Shown in pieces: positions 24,285 through 35,433 of a DNA stretch of 64,000 bases. The stretch lies in contig CAVUEF010000015.1 of the NCBI GenBank assembly GCA_963740455.1, forward strand, positions 1 through 64,000. Reading direction: 5' to 3'. The DNA comes from Paucibacter sp963740455. Its GTDB lineage: Bacteria > Pseudomonadota > Gammaproteobacteria > Burkholderiales > Burkholderiaceae_C. How positions within the stretch are numbered: position 1 is the stretch's first letter; every line of letters starts with the position of its first letter. A model generated the notes under the pieces. The model was not told where the DNA came from. It searched no databases and was given only the letters and a program-made list of their open reading frames with translations. A program made the position numbers and the translations under genes.

Positions 24285-25409
24285 ATGACCCAGGTGCTTT
24301 TTGACTACACCCGCCAGGATGCGCAAGGCGCGAGCTGCACGGCCCACGCCTGGGCCAAGGTGCCGCCGCCGCTGAGCCCTGCGCAACGCAAGGACGCGAT
24401 GGCCAAGGCGCGCGATCTGCTGCGCCAGCATAACGCGGTATTGATCGCGCACTACTACGTCGACGGCGACCTGCAAGACCTGGCCCTCGAGACCGGCGGC
24501 ATCGTCGCCGATTCGCTCGAGATGGCACGCTTCGGCCGTGATCATGCGGCGCAAACGCTGGTGGTGGCCGGCGTGCGCTTCATGGGCGAGACCGCCAAGA
24601 TCCTGAGTCCCGACAAGCGCGTGCTGATGCCCGATCTGGAGGCGACCTGCTCGCTCGATCTGGGATGCCCAGCCGACGAATTCACCGCCTTCTGTGACGC
24701 CCATCCCGATCGCACGGTGGTGGTTTATGCCAACACGAGCGCGGCCGTGAAGGCACGCGCCGACTGGATGGTGACCAGCGCCTGCGCGCAGGCCATCGTC
24801 ACCGAGCTCAAGCGCCGCGGCGAGAAGATTCTCTGGGCGCCGGACCAGCACCTGGGCCGCTATATCCAGCAGCAGTCGGGCGCCGACATGTTGTTGTGGA
24901 ACGGCAGCTGCATCGTGCACGACGAGTTCAAGGGATTGGAGCTCGAATTGCTGCGCGAGCAGCACCCCAAAGCCATGGTGCTGGTGCACCCGGAATCGCC
25001 CGAGGCCGTCGTCAATCAGGCCGATGTGGTGGGCTCGACCACCCAGATTCTGAAGGCCGTGATCGACGGCGCAGCGCAGGAATACATCGTCGCCACTGAC
25101 AGCGGCATCCTGCACCGTATACGTCAGCTCGCGCCTGGCAAGACCTTGATCGAGGCGCCCACCGCCGGCAAGAGCGCCACCTGCAAGAGCTGCACGCATT
25201 GCCCCTGGATGGCGATGAACTCGGTGCAGGGCTTGATCGACTGCCTGGTGCAGGGTTCAGGCCAGATTCACGTCGACGAGCTGATCCGCCTGAAAGCCCT
25301 GGGATGCATCGACCGCATGCTCGACTTCGTGGCCCGACACCCTGCCGCGCTGGCGCAACCGGCGGCTCGCTCCGCACCCGGCGGCGTCGCCGGCATCGGA
25401 CCGGCCTGA
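24285..25409 (+). CDS. nadA: Quinolinate synthase NadA
   Basis: 374 residues. NadA condenses iminoaspartate with dihydroxyacetone phosphate to quinolinate, the second step of de novo NAD synthesis, in the cytosol. The [4Fe-4S] ligands are C122 (EATCSLDLGC), C209 (NGSCIVHDEF) and C306 in the C-x-x-C-x-x-C run TCKSCTHCPWM. Substrate motifs IAHYYVDGDLQDLA, YANTSAAVKA and HPESPEAV are all present. The start is ATG 24285 (MTQVLFDYTR), divergent from the SARP gene. nadB (step one) is encoded convergently 444 bp downstream, with a ComFB-like gene between. Confidence 0.96.
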   Translation: MTQVLFDYTRQDAQGASCTAHAWAKVPPPLSPAQRKDAMAKARDLLRQHNAVLIAHYYVDGDLQDLALETGGIVADSLEMARFGRDHAAQTLVVAGVRFMGETAKILSPDKRVLMPDLEATCSLDLGCPADEFTAFCDAHPDRTVVVYANTSAAVKARADWMVTSACAQAIVTELKRRGEKILWAPDQHLGRYIQQQSGADMLLWNGSCIVHDEFKGLELELLREQHPKAMVLVHPESPEAVVNQADVVGSTTQILKAVIDGAAQEYIVATDSGILHRIRQLAPGKTLIEAPTAGKSATCKSCTHCPWMAMNSVQGLIDCLVQGSGQIHVDELIRLKALGCIDRMLDFVARHPAALAQPAARSAPGGVAGIGPA

Positions 25410-25481
25410 GCTTGACCCGAGCGCAAGAAAGCACCGCCGACAACCGCTTGCCAACCCCGCTGCCAGAGAACCGAGCCCATC

Positions 25482-25775
25482 ATGACCACCGATTTCGCCT
25501 CGATCTACAACCATCACGAGCGCATCATCTTCCAGGCTGTCGCGGACTATGCGCCCAACTTTCCGGCCATCGCCGGCGACCCCGATCTGCTCGCCGACGT
25601 TGCCTGTGTCGCACTGAACCGGCTGCCGCCGCGCTATATCCGCCATGCCGTGGACTTCGTCTTCTACCTGACGGATCGCGAGCGCCAGGAAATCGATCTG
25701 GCCACCAAGGAAGCGGTCGGCTTTGCGTTCGAGTTTGTCCAGGCGCGTGCGGCACTGCGCGCACGCCAAGCCTGA
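25482..25775 (+). CDS. ComFB-like late-competence domain protein
   Basis: 97 residues. The central ACVALNRLPPRYIRHAVDFV matches the ComFB family core (A-L-N-x-L-P-P-x-Y), flanked by IYNHHERIIFQAV and EIDLATKEAVGFAFEFVQAR, both helical. ComFB was named from the B. subtilis comF operon, where its role in competence is not clear; homologues are common in proteobacteria and cyanobacteria, and some have been reported to bind c-di-GMP. It is encoded 72 nt after nadA and may be read from the same promoter. There are no cysteine clusters, signal peptide or membrane segment. Confidence 0.8.
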   Translation: MTTDFASIYNHHERIIFQAVADYAPNFPAIAGDPDLLADVACVALNRLPPRYIRHAVDFVFYLTDRERQEIDLATKEAVGFAFEFVQARAALRARQA

Positions 25776-25853
25776 TCGGCTCAGGCCGGGGCTTGTTCCC
25801 GCCCTATCGGTTCGGGCCGGCGCGTGACTGGCGGCAAGGCCTGTCGCGCAAGA

Positions 25854-27533
25854 TCATTGACTCCCGAACTTGACCGAAGCCATCCACGCCTTGCTGGGCG
25901 CCAATTCGCCATGCCTACGCCGATCCGCGCGCACCAGCACGGTAGGAAAACTGACCGGCAGCGTGCGCGGATAGTCGCGGCTGAAGTGCAGGCCGCGGCT
26001 TTCGTGCCGGGCCAGCGCCGAGCGCACGATCAGCTCGGCGCAGTCGACCAGATTGCGCAACTCCAGCAGATCGCGCGTCACGCGGAAGTTGGCGTAGTAG
26101 TCGTCGATCTCGGTGCGCAGCAAGGCGATGCGGTGCAGTGCCCGCTCGAGCCGTTTGGTGGTGCGCACGATGCCCACATAGTTCCACATCACCAGGCGCA
26201 ACTCGTCCCAGTTGTGGGCGATCACGACTTGCTCGTCGGCGTCCTCGACCTGGCTCTCGTCCCAACCCGGCAGCGCCTGCGGCGGGTCGCCCGCGCGGCT
26301 CAGGATGTCTTCGGCGCAGGTGCGTCCCATCACCACACATTCGAGCAGAGAATTGCTCGCCAGCCTGTTCGCGCCGTGCAATCCCGTGTAGGTGGTCTCA
26401 CCCACCGCATAGAGCCCCGGCAGATCGGTGCAGCCATTCAGGTCGGTGACGACGCCGCCGCAGGTGTAGTGCGCGGCCGGCACGACCGGAATCGGCTGGC
26501 GCGCGATGTCGATGCCCAGCGCCAGACAGCGCGCATGAATCGTCGGGAAATGTTCTTTGAGAAACGCCTCGCCCAGGTGCGTGGCATCCAGCCACACATG
26601 GTCGATGCCGTGTTTCTTCATCTCGAAGTCGATCGCGCGCGCCACGATGTCGCGCGGAGCGAGCTCCAGCCGCTCGTCATGCGCGGCCATGAAGCGTGTG
26701 CCTCCTGCGTGTTCAGGCAGTTTCAGATGCGCGCCCTCCCCGCGCAGCGCCTCCGAGATCAGGAAGCTGCGCTCCTGCGGGTGATACAGACAGGTCGGAT
26801 GGAACTGGATGAATTCCATATTGCCGACCCGGCAGCCGGCGCGCCAGGCCATCGCGATGCCGTCGCCGGTGGAGGTGTCGGGATTCGTCGTGTAGCGATA
26901 CACCTTGCCTGCACCTCCGGTGGCCAGCACCACGGCCGACGCAGCCAGCGTCTCGACGCGTTGCGCGTCGATGTCCAGCGCATACACGCCGTAGCAGCGC
27001 GGCAGCTCGTCTTTCTTCAGATGCCTTGAGGTGATCAAGTCCACCGCCATCGAGCGTTCGCGCAGGGTGATGTTGGGGTGGCGGCCCACGGCGTCGAGCA
27101 ACTGGTCGTGAATCGCCTTGCCGGTGGCGTCGGCCGCGTGCGCGATGCGGCGCACCGCGTGGCCGCCTTCGCGCGTGAGGTGCAGACCCAGCGGCCCGGC
27201 AGGGTCGGGCGAGAACGGCACGCCATGCGCCACCAGCCAGGCAATCGCCTGGGCACTGCGCTCGGCGATGAAGCGCGCGGTGTGCTCGTCGACGAGGCCG
27301 CCGCCGGCGTCCTGCGTGTCGCGCACATGGCTGTCGATGCTGTCGTCGTCGCCGAGCACGCCGACGATGCCGCCCTGCGCCCAGGCGGTGGCGCCCTCGT
27401 TGAGGCTGCGCTTGGCCAGCACCACCACCGGCAGACGATCCGCCAGATGCAGCGCCACCGTCAAGCCGGCAAGACCTGCCCCCACGATCACGACGGGGGC
27501 GGGGGAACGCGTTTTCTCTGCATCGGTGCTCAT
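25854..27533 (-). CDS. nadB: L-aspartate oxidase NadB
   Basis: 559 residues. This flavoenzyme oxidises L-aspartate to iminoaspartate, feeding NadA. The FAD dinucleotide motif is VVIVGAGLAGLTVALHLADR at the N-terminus. NEGATAWAQGGIVGVLGDDD is the succinate-dehydrogenase-like flavin loop of NadB, and HPTCLYHPQERSFLISEALR and HYTCGGVVTDLNGCTDLPGL hold active-site residues. The ATG at 27533 is preferred to an in-frame TTG at 27575. The last gene before it on this strand is clpB, 187 bp upstream and separated by a hairpin. nadA lies nearby but in the opposite orientation. Confidence 0.95.
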   Translation of the reverse strand: MSTDAEKTRSPAPVVIVGAGLAGLTVALHLADRLPVVVLAKRSLNEGATAWAQGGIVGVLGDDDSIDSHVRDTQDAGGGLVDEHTARFIAERSAQAIAWLVAHGVPFSPDPAGPLGLHLTREGGHAVRRIAHAADATGKAIHDQLLDAVGRHPNITLRERSMAVDLITSRHLKKDELPRCYGVYALDIDAQRVETLAASAVVLATGGAGKVYRYTTNPDTSTGDGIAMAWRAGCRVGNMEFIQFHPTCLYHPQERSFLISEALRGEGAHLKLPEHAGGTRFMAAHDERLELAPRDIVARAIDFEMKKHGIDHVWLDATHLGEAFLKEHFPTIHARCLALGIDIARQPIPVVPAAHYTCGGVVTDLNGCTDLPGLYAVGETTYTGLHGANRLASNSLLECVVMGRTCAEDILSRAGDPPQALPGWDESQVEDADEQVVIAHNWDELRLVMWNYVGIVRTTKRLERALHRIALLRTEIDDYYANFRVTRDLLELRNLVDCAELIVRSALARHESRGLHFSRDYPRTLPVSFPTVLVRADRRRHGELAPSKAWMASVKFGSQ

Positions 27534-27686
27534 AAAGGCATGACGGCCCGTGTTGGCGGGCCGCCTATCAGTCAACGTGGCTCATTCTAGGACGCGGCCT
27601 GGCGTTCCCACGCCAAAGCCTGCCCGTCTTGCACAATGTCGCGTCAGCCGCGCTGCTTGCAGGCAGCCCGGCCTTCAGCAGGGGTC

Positions 27687-27709
27687 GGACAGGCCTCAAT
27701 GGCCTGTCC
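27687..27709 (-). terminator. Hairpin after clpB, terminator-like
   Basis: GGACAGGCC-TCAAT-GGCCTGTCC is a perfect 9-bp stem located 12 nt after the clpB stop codon. There is no T-run on the minus-strand side, so it may stop transcription weakly or protect the 3' end. Confidence 0.55.
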
Positions 27710-27720
27710 TCGCTCCAGCT

Positions 27721-30315
<2,595 letters not shown>

Positions 30316-30339
30316 GGATGGAATCCTCCGTTGCACAAC

Positions 30340-30367
30340 ACATGGGACTCAGGAACGCAATTTCAAG
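30340..30367 (-). promoter_or_regulatory. Sigma-32 heat-shock promoter of clpB
   Basis: On the minus strand: -35 CTTGAAA (30361-30367), a 14-nt spacer, and -10 CCCATGT (30340-30346). This matches the RpoH consensus CTTGAAA-N(11-16)-CCCATNT almost exactly and lies 24 nt before the clpB ATG, upstream of its GGAGG ribosome site. Confidence 0.87.
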
Positions 30368-30535
30368 CCAGACTGAAATTGCAGCAGGAACGAGGCTCGC
30401 TGCTTTGAGCCCGGTCAACGCCTGCACTGGCGCGCAGGCAGGCGTCGGGCAAGAGCCGCTGAAGAGCGGCCTGTCAGTCGAGCAAGCGCTGCATCAAGCG
30501 CAGTTCCGCACCGGCGGCAAGCTGCGCGATCACGC

Positions 30536-31015
30536 TCAAGTGCCGGCGCCCGCATTGGTGGTGTTGATGCCCCAGCGTGACAACGCAGCATCGTCGCTGC
30601 TGCGCGCATCGACCCAGCGCGCACCCTCGGGCGTCGTCTCCTTCTTCCAGAACGGCGCCTGGGTCTTCAGATAGTCCATCAGGAACTCGCAGGCCTGAAA
30701 AGCCTGGCCGCGATGCGCCGACGTCACGGCAACCAGCACGATCTGCGCCTGCGGCGCCAACACACCGACGCGGTGGATGACGCGAACGCCGCGGATGTCG
30801 AAGCGCTCGCGTGCCTGCACCATCATGGCCTCGATGGCGCGCTCGGTCATGCCGGGGTAATGCTCAAGCTCCATGGCGCTCACCGCACTGCCCTGGGCAT
30901 GGTCGCGCACCGTGCCGACGAAACTGACCACGGCGCCTACGCCGGGGTCGAGTGCACGCAAGGCCGCCACTTCGGCCGAGAGGTCGAAGTCTTGTGTCTG
31001 TATCGAAACACTCAT
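30536..31015 (-). CDS. moaE: Molybdopterin synthase catalytic subunit MoaE
   Basis: 159 residues. MoaE takes sulfur from MoaD and puts two dithiolene sulfurs into cyclic pyranopterin monophosphate to make molybdopterin. Family motifs are GAVVSFVGTVRDHAQG, MELEHYPGMTERAIEAM, RVIHRVGVLAPQAQIVLVAV, SAHRGQAFQACEFLMDYLK and the lysine-rich active-site run PFWKKETTPEGARWVDA. The start at 31015 is MSVSIQTQDF. Its partner moaD ends 110 bp upstream; the clpB promoter lies downstream. It is the last gene of the thrC-moeA-moaD-moaE run. Confidence 0.94.
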   Translation of the reverse strand: MSVSIQTQDFDLSAEVAALRALDPGVGAVVSFVGTVRDHAQGSAVSAMELEHYPGMTERAIEAMMVQARERFDIRGVRVIHRVGVLAPQAQIVLVAVTSAHRGQAFQACEFLMDYLKTQAPFWKKETTPEGARWVDARSSDDAALSRWGINTTNAGAGT

Positions 31016-31125
31016 GTCAATACCGCCCGGCCGCCCGAAGGTACTGATGCGCCCCAAGGGTCGCGAAGAGTCCCGTACCGGAACCATGGGGCAGCGAGCG
31101 AAGTGAGCGTGGGGGCTGCCTCATC

Positions 31126-31377
31126 CTAGCCCCCGGTCACGGGCGGAAAGAACGCCAGCTCGGCGCCCTCGCTGAGCGCCGCCGACTCGTCGCACAGTGT
31201 CTGGTTCAAGGCGGCGCGCAATGCCCGTCTGCGGCTCAAGGCGCTGGCATGGGGCTCGCCGCGCTGGATGAGCTGATCGCGCAAGTCGGCCACCGTGCTG
31301 CCGGGGGGCACGTCGAGCGACTCGGAGGCACCCAGCGCCTCACGCAGCGAGGCGAAGTAGCGCAGCTCGATCTTCAT
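31126..31377 (-). CDS. moaD: Molybdopterin synthase sulfur-carrier subunit MoaD
   Basis: 83-residue ubiquitin-like protein ending in FFPPVTGG; the terminal Gly-Gly is adenylated by MoeB and thiocarboxylated to carry sulfur. MKIELRYFASLREALG is the standard N-terminus and ADLRDQLIQRG the central helix. The ATG overlaps the moeA stop codon by 4 nt (ATGA), so the genes are coupled. It is inside the conserved moeA-moaD-moaE order of Burkholderiales. Confidence 0.93.
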   Translation of the reverse strand: MKIELRYFASLREALGASESLDVPPGSTVADLRDQLIQRGEPHASALSRRRALRAALNQTLCDESAALSEGAELAFFPPVTGG

Positions 31378-32639
31378 GTCATCAATCCCGTCATCGGCAG
31401 AAAGCGCACGACATCGCCAGCGACGATCGCCTGGCCGGCCGGATTGTCCAGCAAGCCGTCGGCCCACACGGCCGAGGTCAGCACCCCCGAACTCTGATTC
31501 GGGAACAGCTCGAGTCCGCCTTCGGCGTTGACGCGCACACGCAGGAATTCGCGGCGCCTGTCAGGGCGCGGCCAGTTGAAATCAGCGCGCAGCGCCAAGC
31601 TTTGCGGCGTCAAGCGGGTGGCGCCCTGCAGACGCAGAATCACCGGCCGCACCAGCAGCAGGAAGGTCACAAAGCTGGACACCGGATTGCCCGGCAGCCC
31701 CATGAACCACGCGCTGCCGCCCGGCGTGGCGTCACCGGCGCGCACCTCGCCAAAGGCGAGCGGCTTGCCCGGCTTGATGGCAATCTGCCACAGATCGAAC
31801 CGGCCCTCGGCCTGCACGGCCGGGCGCAAATGGTCTTCTTCACCGACCGACACGCCGCCCGAGGTGATGATCAGGTCATTGCCGGCGGCGGCCTGGCGCA
31901 GCGCGGCGCGCGTGGCGTCCAAGCGGTCGGGCACGATACCCAGATCCGTGATCTCGCAACCCAAGGCCTGCAAGAGTGCGCGCAAAGTGAAGCGATTCGA
32001 GTTGTAGATGGCGCCGGGCTTGAGCGGCTCGCCGGGCATGGCCAGTTCGTCCCCGGTTGAAAACAGCGCGACGCGCGGGCGACGCGCCACGCTGAGCGAC
32101 GCCGCGCCCACGGCTGCCGCCAGCCCAAGCGCCGCCGGGTCGAGTCGGTGGCCGGCATGCAGCACCGCAGCGCCTTGGCTCACGTCCTCGCCGCGCCGGC
32201 GTATCCATTGGCCCGGTTGCGGCGCCTCGTTCACGCGCACGGCTCCCAACCCCTCGCCAGCGATGGCGTCACATGCCTCCTGCATCACCACGGCATCGGC
32301 ACCGACGGGGATCTGTGCGCCGGTGAATATGCGCGCAGCCGTGCCCGATTGATGCACGGCCCCCACCACGCCGGCCGGCACCCGCTGCGCCACTGGCAAG
32401 ACCTGACCCTGTTCGGCGATGTCGGCGGCACGCAGCGCGTAGCCATCCATCGACGTGTTGTCGGCCGGCGGCACGTCAATGGTTGAAACCACATCCTGCG
32501 CCAGCACGCGGCCGAGCGCGTCCTGCGTGGCGACCTGCTCGGTCCGACCCAGCGGCGCGACACTGCCGAGCAAGCGCGCCAGCGCCTCGTCCAGGCTTTG
32601 CAGCACCGGACGCGGCGGCGTCGAAGTGGGCGTACTCAC
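31374..32639 (-). CDS. moeA: Molybdopterin molybdenumtransferase MoeA (first paralogue)
   Basis: 421 residues. MoeA inserts molybdate into adenylylated molybdopterin. Seen in order: LGRVLAQDVVSTIDVPPADN, TSMDGYALRAADI, the FTGAQIPVGADAVVMQE barrel, FSTGDELAMPGEPLKPG, YNSNRFTLRAL, the TSGGVSVGEEDHL substrate loop and FMGLPGNPVSSFVTF. Its stop overlaps moaD and its ATG overlaps the end of thrC by 4 nt, so threonine and molybdopterin genes are in one coupled string. A second, different moeA lies at 58006-59292; the two are clearly paralogues rather than a recent duplication. Confidence 0.93.
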   Translation of the reverse strand: MSTPTSTPPRPVLQSLDEALARLLGSVAPLGRTEQVATQDALGRVLAQDVVSTIDVPPADNTSMDGYALRAADIAEQGQVLPVAQRVPAGVVGAVHQSGTAARIFTGAQIPVGADAVVMQEACDAIAGEGLGAVRVNEAPQPGQWIRRRGEDVSQGAAVLHAGHRLDPAALGLAAAVGAASLSVARRPRVALFSTGDELAMPGEPLKPGAIYNSNRFTLRALLQALGCEITDLGIVPDRLDATRAALRQAAAGNDLIITSGGVSVGEEDHLRPAVQAEGRFDLWQIAIKPGKPLAFGEVRAGDATPGGSAWFMGLPGNPVSSFVTFLLLVRPVILRLQGATRLTPQSLALRADFNWPRPDRRREFLRVRVNAEGGLELFPNQSSGVLTSAVWADGLLDNPAGQAIVAGDVVRFLPMTGLMT

Positions 32640-34048
32640 GGCGTCACATGCTCGGTGATGAAGCGCTTGACCGCAGCCGCGTCGGCCGCCATCACGGTGA
32701 CACGGCGCGGGCGCGATTCCAGGTCGGCCAGGGCGGTGGGACGCGGCGGCTCGATACCCAGCGCCTCGCGAATCGTCTCGGCAAACTTGGCCGGCAAGGC
32801 GGTCTCCAGGACAATCATCGGCACACCCGCCTGCAGATGCTGGCGCGCCACCTTCAGGCCATCTGCGGTGTGCGTGTCTATCATCACGCCATGATTTTTG
32901 TACGTGGCGCGAATCGTCGCGACGCGGTCGGCATGTGTACTCGAACCCGACACGAAGCCGAAGTCCTGGATGCGCGCGAACTCATCGCGATTGACGCTGA
33001 AGCTGCCCTGAGCGCTCAGCGCATCCTTGAACAAGGCCTTGGTGCGCGCGCCGTCGCGGCCGAGCAGATCGAACACAAAGCGCTCGAAGTTCGAGGCCTT
33101 GGAGATGTCCATCGACGGGCTCGATGTCTCGTGCGTCTCGGCGCTGCCGCGCACCCGGTAGGTGCCGCTGCGGAAGAACTCGTCGAGCACGTCGTTCTCG
33201 TTGGTGGCCACCACCAGTTGCTTGATGGGCAAGCCCATGCAGCGCGCCACGTGGCCTGCGCAGACATTGCCGAAATTTCCCGAAGGCACGGCGAAGCTGA
33301 CCTTCTCGTCATTCGTCTTCGTGGCCTGGAAGTACCCGGCAAAGTAATAGACGACTTGCGCAAGCAGGCGCGCCCAGTTGATCGAGTTGACGGTACCGAT
33401 GCGGTAGCGGCGCTTGAAGTCCAGATCGTTGGAGACTGCCTTGACGATGTCCTGGCAATCGTCGAACACGCCGCGGATGGCGATGTTGTGGATATTCGCG
33501 TCGGGCAGGCTGAACATCTGCGCTTGCTGGAAGGCGCTCATGCGGCCCTCGGGGCTGAGCATGAAGACGTTCACGCCGCGTTTGCCGCGCATCGCGTACT
33601 CGGCCGCGCTGCCGGTGTCGCCCGAGGTCGCGCCCAGGATGTTGAGCTGCTCGCCGCGCCGCGCCAGCTCGTACTCGAACAAGGCGCCGAGCAACTGCAT
33701 GGCCATGTCCTTGAAGGCCAGCGTCGGGCCGTTCGACAAGGCCTGCAGGGCAAGACCTGGCTCCAGCGGCTTCAAAGGCGTGATGGCGGCAGTGCCGAAT
33801 ACCTCGGCCGTGTAGACGCGCGCGGTGATGGCGCGCAAATCCTGTCGCGGGATGTCGTCGATGAACAGCGCCAGAATCTCGAACGCCAGTTCGGCGTACG
33901 AGAGACTCCGCCACTGGGCCAGCGTTGCAGTGTCGATGCTCGGATAGCGGATGGGCAGGTACAGGCCACCATCGGGCGCCAGGCCTTCGAGCAGGATGTC
34001 GCAAAAACTGCGTTCGGTCGTGTCGCCGCGGGTGCTGATGTATTTCAT
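32636..34048 (-). CDS. thrC: Threonine synthase ThrC
   Basis: 470 residues, the long form of this PLP enzyme that converts O-phosphohomoserine to threonine. The PLP lysine is in GPTLAFKDMAMQLLGALFEY. Other signatures: YISTRGDTTERSFCDILLEG and ATSGDTGSAAEYAMRGKRGV (substrate phosphate loop), then SFAVPSGNFGNVCAGHVARC (PLP phosphate loop). It lies 25 nt after the hom frame and overlaps moeA by 4 nt downstream. With hom it forms the threonine branch from aspartate semialdehyde. Confidence 0.95.
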   Translation of the reverse strand: MKYISTRGDTTERSFCDILLEGLAPDGGLYLPIRYPSIDTATLAQWRSLSYAELAFEILALFIDDIPRQDLRAITARVYTAEVFGTAAITPLKPLEPGLALQALSNGPTLAFKDMAMQLLGALFEYELARRGEQLNILGATSGDTGSAAEYAMRGKRGVNVFMLSPEGRMSAFQQAQMFSLPDANIHNIAIRGVFDDCQDIVKAVSNDLDFKRRYRIGTVNSINWARLLAQVVYYFAGYFQATKTNDEKVSFAVPSGNFGNVCAGHVARCMGLPIKQLVVATNENDVLDEFFRSGTYRVRGSAETHETSSPSMDISKASNFERFVFDLLGRDGARTKALFKDALSAQGSFSVNRDEFARIQDFGFVSGSSTHADRVATIRATYKNHGVMIDTHTADGLKVARQHLQAGVPMIVLETALPAKFAETIREALGIEPPRPTALADLESRPRRVTVMAADAAAVKRFITEHVTP

Positions 34049-34073
34049 GGGGGATGACGGCGTGCCGTGCGGC

Positions 34074-35410
34074 TCAGGCCAGTTCTTCCTTGCGGATGCG
34101 TACGATGGGCGCTAGCACGGTGGGCAGCGCCTGCATTTTTTCGAGCGCCTGGTTCATGCCGCCTTCAAGCGTGTTGTGGGTCAGGATGATGAGGTCGGTC
34201 TGACGCTCGCCTTCAGCCGATTCACGCTGCAGCACCGCGTCTATCGAAATGTCATGCTCGGCCAGGATGCCGGTGATGCGGCTCAGCACGCCGGCCTCGT
34301 CAGCCACGCTCAGCCGCAGGTAGAAGGAAGTGACGACCTGCGCCATTGGCAGAATCGGCGCGTCGCTCAGGGCGTCGGGCTGGAAGGCCAGATGCGGCAC
34401 GCGGTGGTCCGGGTCGGCGGTGTGCAGGCGCGTGATGTCCACCAGGTCTGCCACCACGGCCGAGGCGGTCGGCTCGGCGCCTGCCCCCTTGCCGTAGTAC
34501 AGCGTCGTGCCGACCGCATCGGCCTGCACCAGCACGGCATTCATCGCACCTTCGACATTGGCGATCAAACGCTTGTTCGGCACCAGCGTCGGGTGCACGC
34601 GCAGTTCGATCCCCTCGCCCCCACCGGGGTCGCTGCTGCTGCCGTGCGCCGACGCGTGATGCCCAGCAGCTTGATGCGGTAGCCCAGCTGCTCGGCATAG
34701 CGGATATCGACTGCCTGAAGTTGCGTGATGCCCTCGATATGGGCGCGCTCGAACTGCACCGGCGTGCCGAAGGCAATCGCGCTCATGATGGTGAGCTTGT
34801 GCGCCGCGTCCACCCCTTCGATGTCGAAGGTCGGATCGGCCTCGGCATAGCCCAGGCGCTGCGCCTCCTTGAGCACCGTGCCGAAGTCCAGCCCCTTGGA
34901 GCGCATCTCGCTGAGTATGAAATTGGTCGTGCCGTTGATGATGCCGGCGATCCATTCGATGCGGTTCGCCGTGAGGCCTTCGCGCAGGGCCTTGATGATG
35001 GGAATGCCGCCGGCCACCGCAGCCTCGAAACCCACCATCACCCCTTTGGCATGCGCGGCCGCAAAGATCTCGCTGCCATGCACCGCCAGCAAGGCCTTGT
35101 TGGCTGTCACCACATGCTTGCCTGCAGCAATCGCTTCCATCACCAGCGTGCGCGCAATGCCATAGCCGCCGATCAACTCGACGACGATGTCGATGTCCGG
35201 ATTGGCGATCACGGCGCGCGCGTCGGCCACCACCTGCGTACGGTCGCCGACGATTGCCTTGGCGCGCGCCACGTCCAGGTCGGCCACCATCGTGATATCA
35301 ATGCCACGACCGGCGCGTCGCAAGATTTCGTGCTGATTGCGCGCCAGCACATTGAAGGTGCCGGCGCCAACAGTGCCTATGCCCAGCAGGCCGACTTGGA
35401 TGGGTTTCAT
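34074..35410 (-). pseudogene. hom: Homoserine dehydrogenase Hom, interrupted by a one-base frameshift
   Basis: Catalyses aspartate semialdehyde to homoserine with NAD(P)H. From ATG 35410 the frame reads MKPIQVGLLGIGTVGAGTF (NAD motif), then HVVTANKALLA, GIINGTTNFILSEM and GYAEADPTFDIEGVDAAHK, all normal, to GYRIKLLGITRRR. It then leaves the family sequence and stops near 34565. The expected continuation (GIELRVHPTLVPNKRLIANV, then the ACT domain with GVLSRITGILAEHDISIDAV) is in another frame ending at 34074. Adding one G to the G-run at 34618-34622 (C-run on the + strand) restores V-G-G-E-G-I-E-L and a 445-residue protein. Everything else looks intact, so a sequencing or assembly slip is at least as likely as a true mutation. 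Confidence 0.88.
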
Positions 35411-35433
35411 GGAGGTTTTCTCTCGTTTCTCGT

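Noticed and set aside
24174..25199. The open frame of the SARP regulator continues upstream of 24173 across nadA.
   Set aside because: The extension is antisense to nadA and has no SARP homology. The GTG at 24173 starts the conserved N-terminus.
27544..27561. GGCCCG-TGTTGG-CGGGCC hairpin just upstream of nadB.
   Set aside because: Short stem, no T-run and too near the start codon to be a clear terminator; could not be assigned a role.
27534..27575. TTG start for NadB, adding 14 residues.
   Set aside because: The ATG at 27533 directly precedes the FAD motif at the usual distance; the extension reads through a hairpin.
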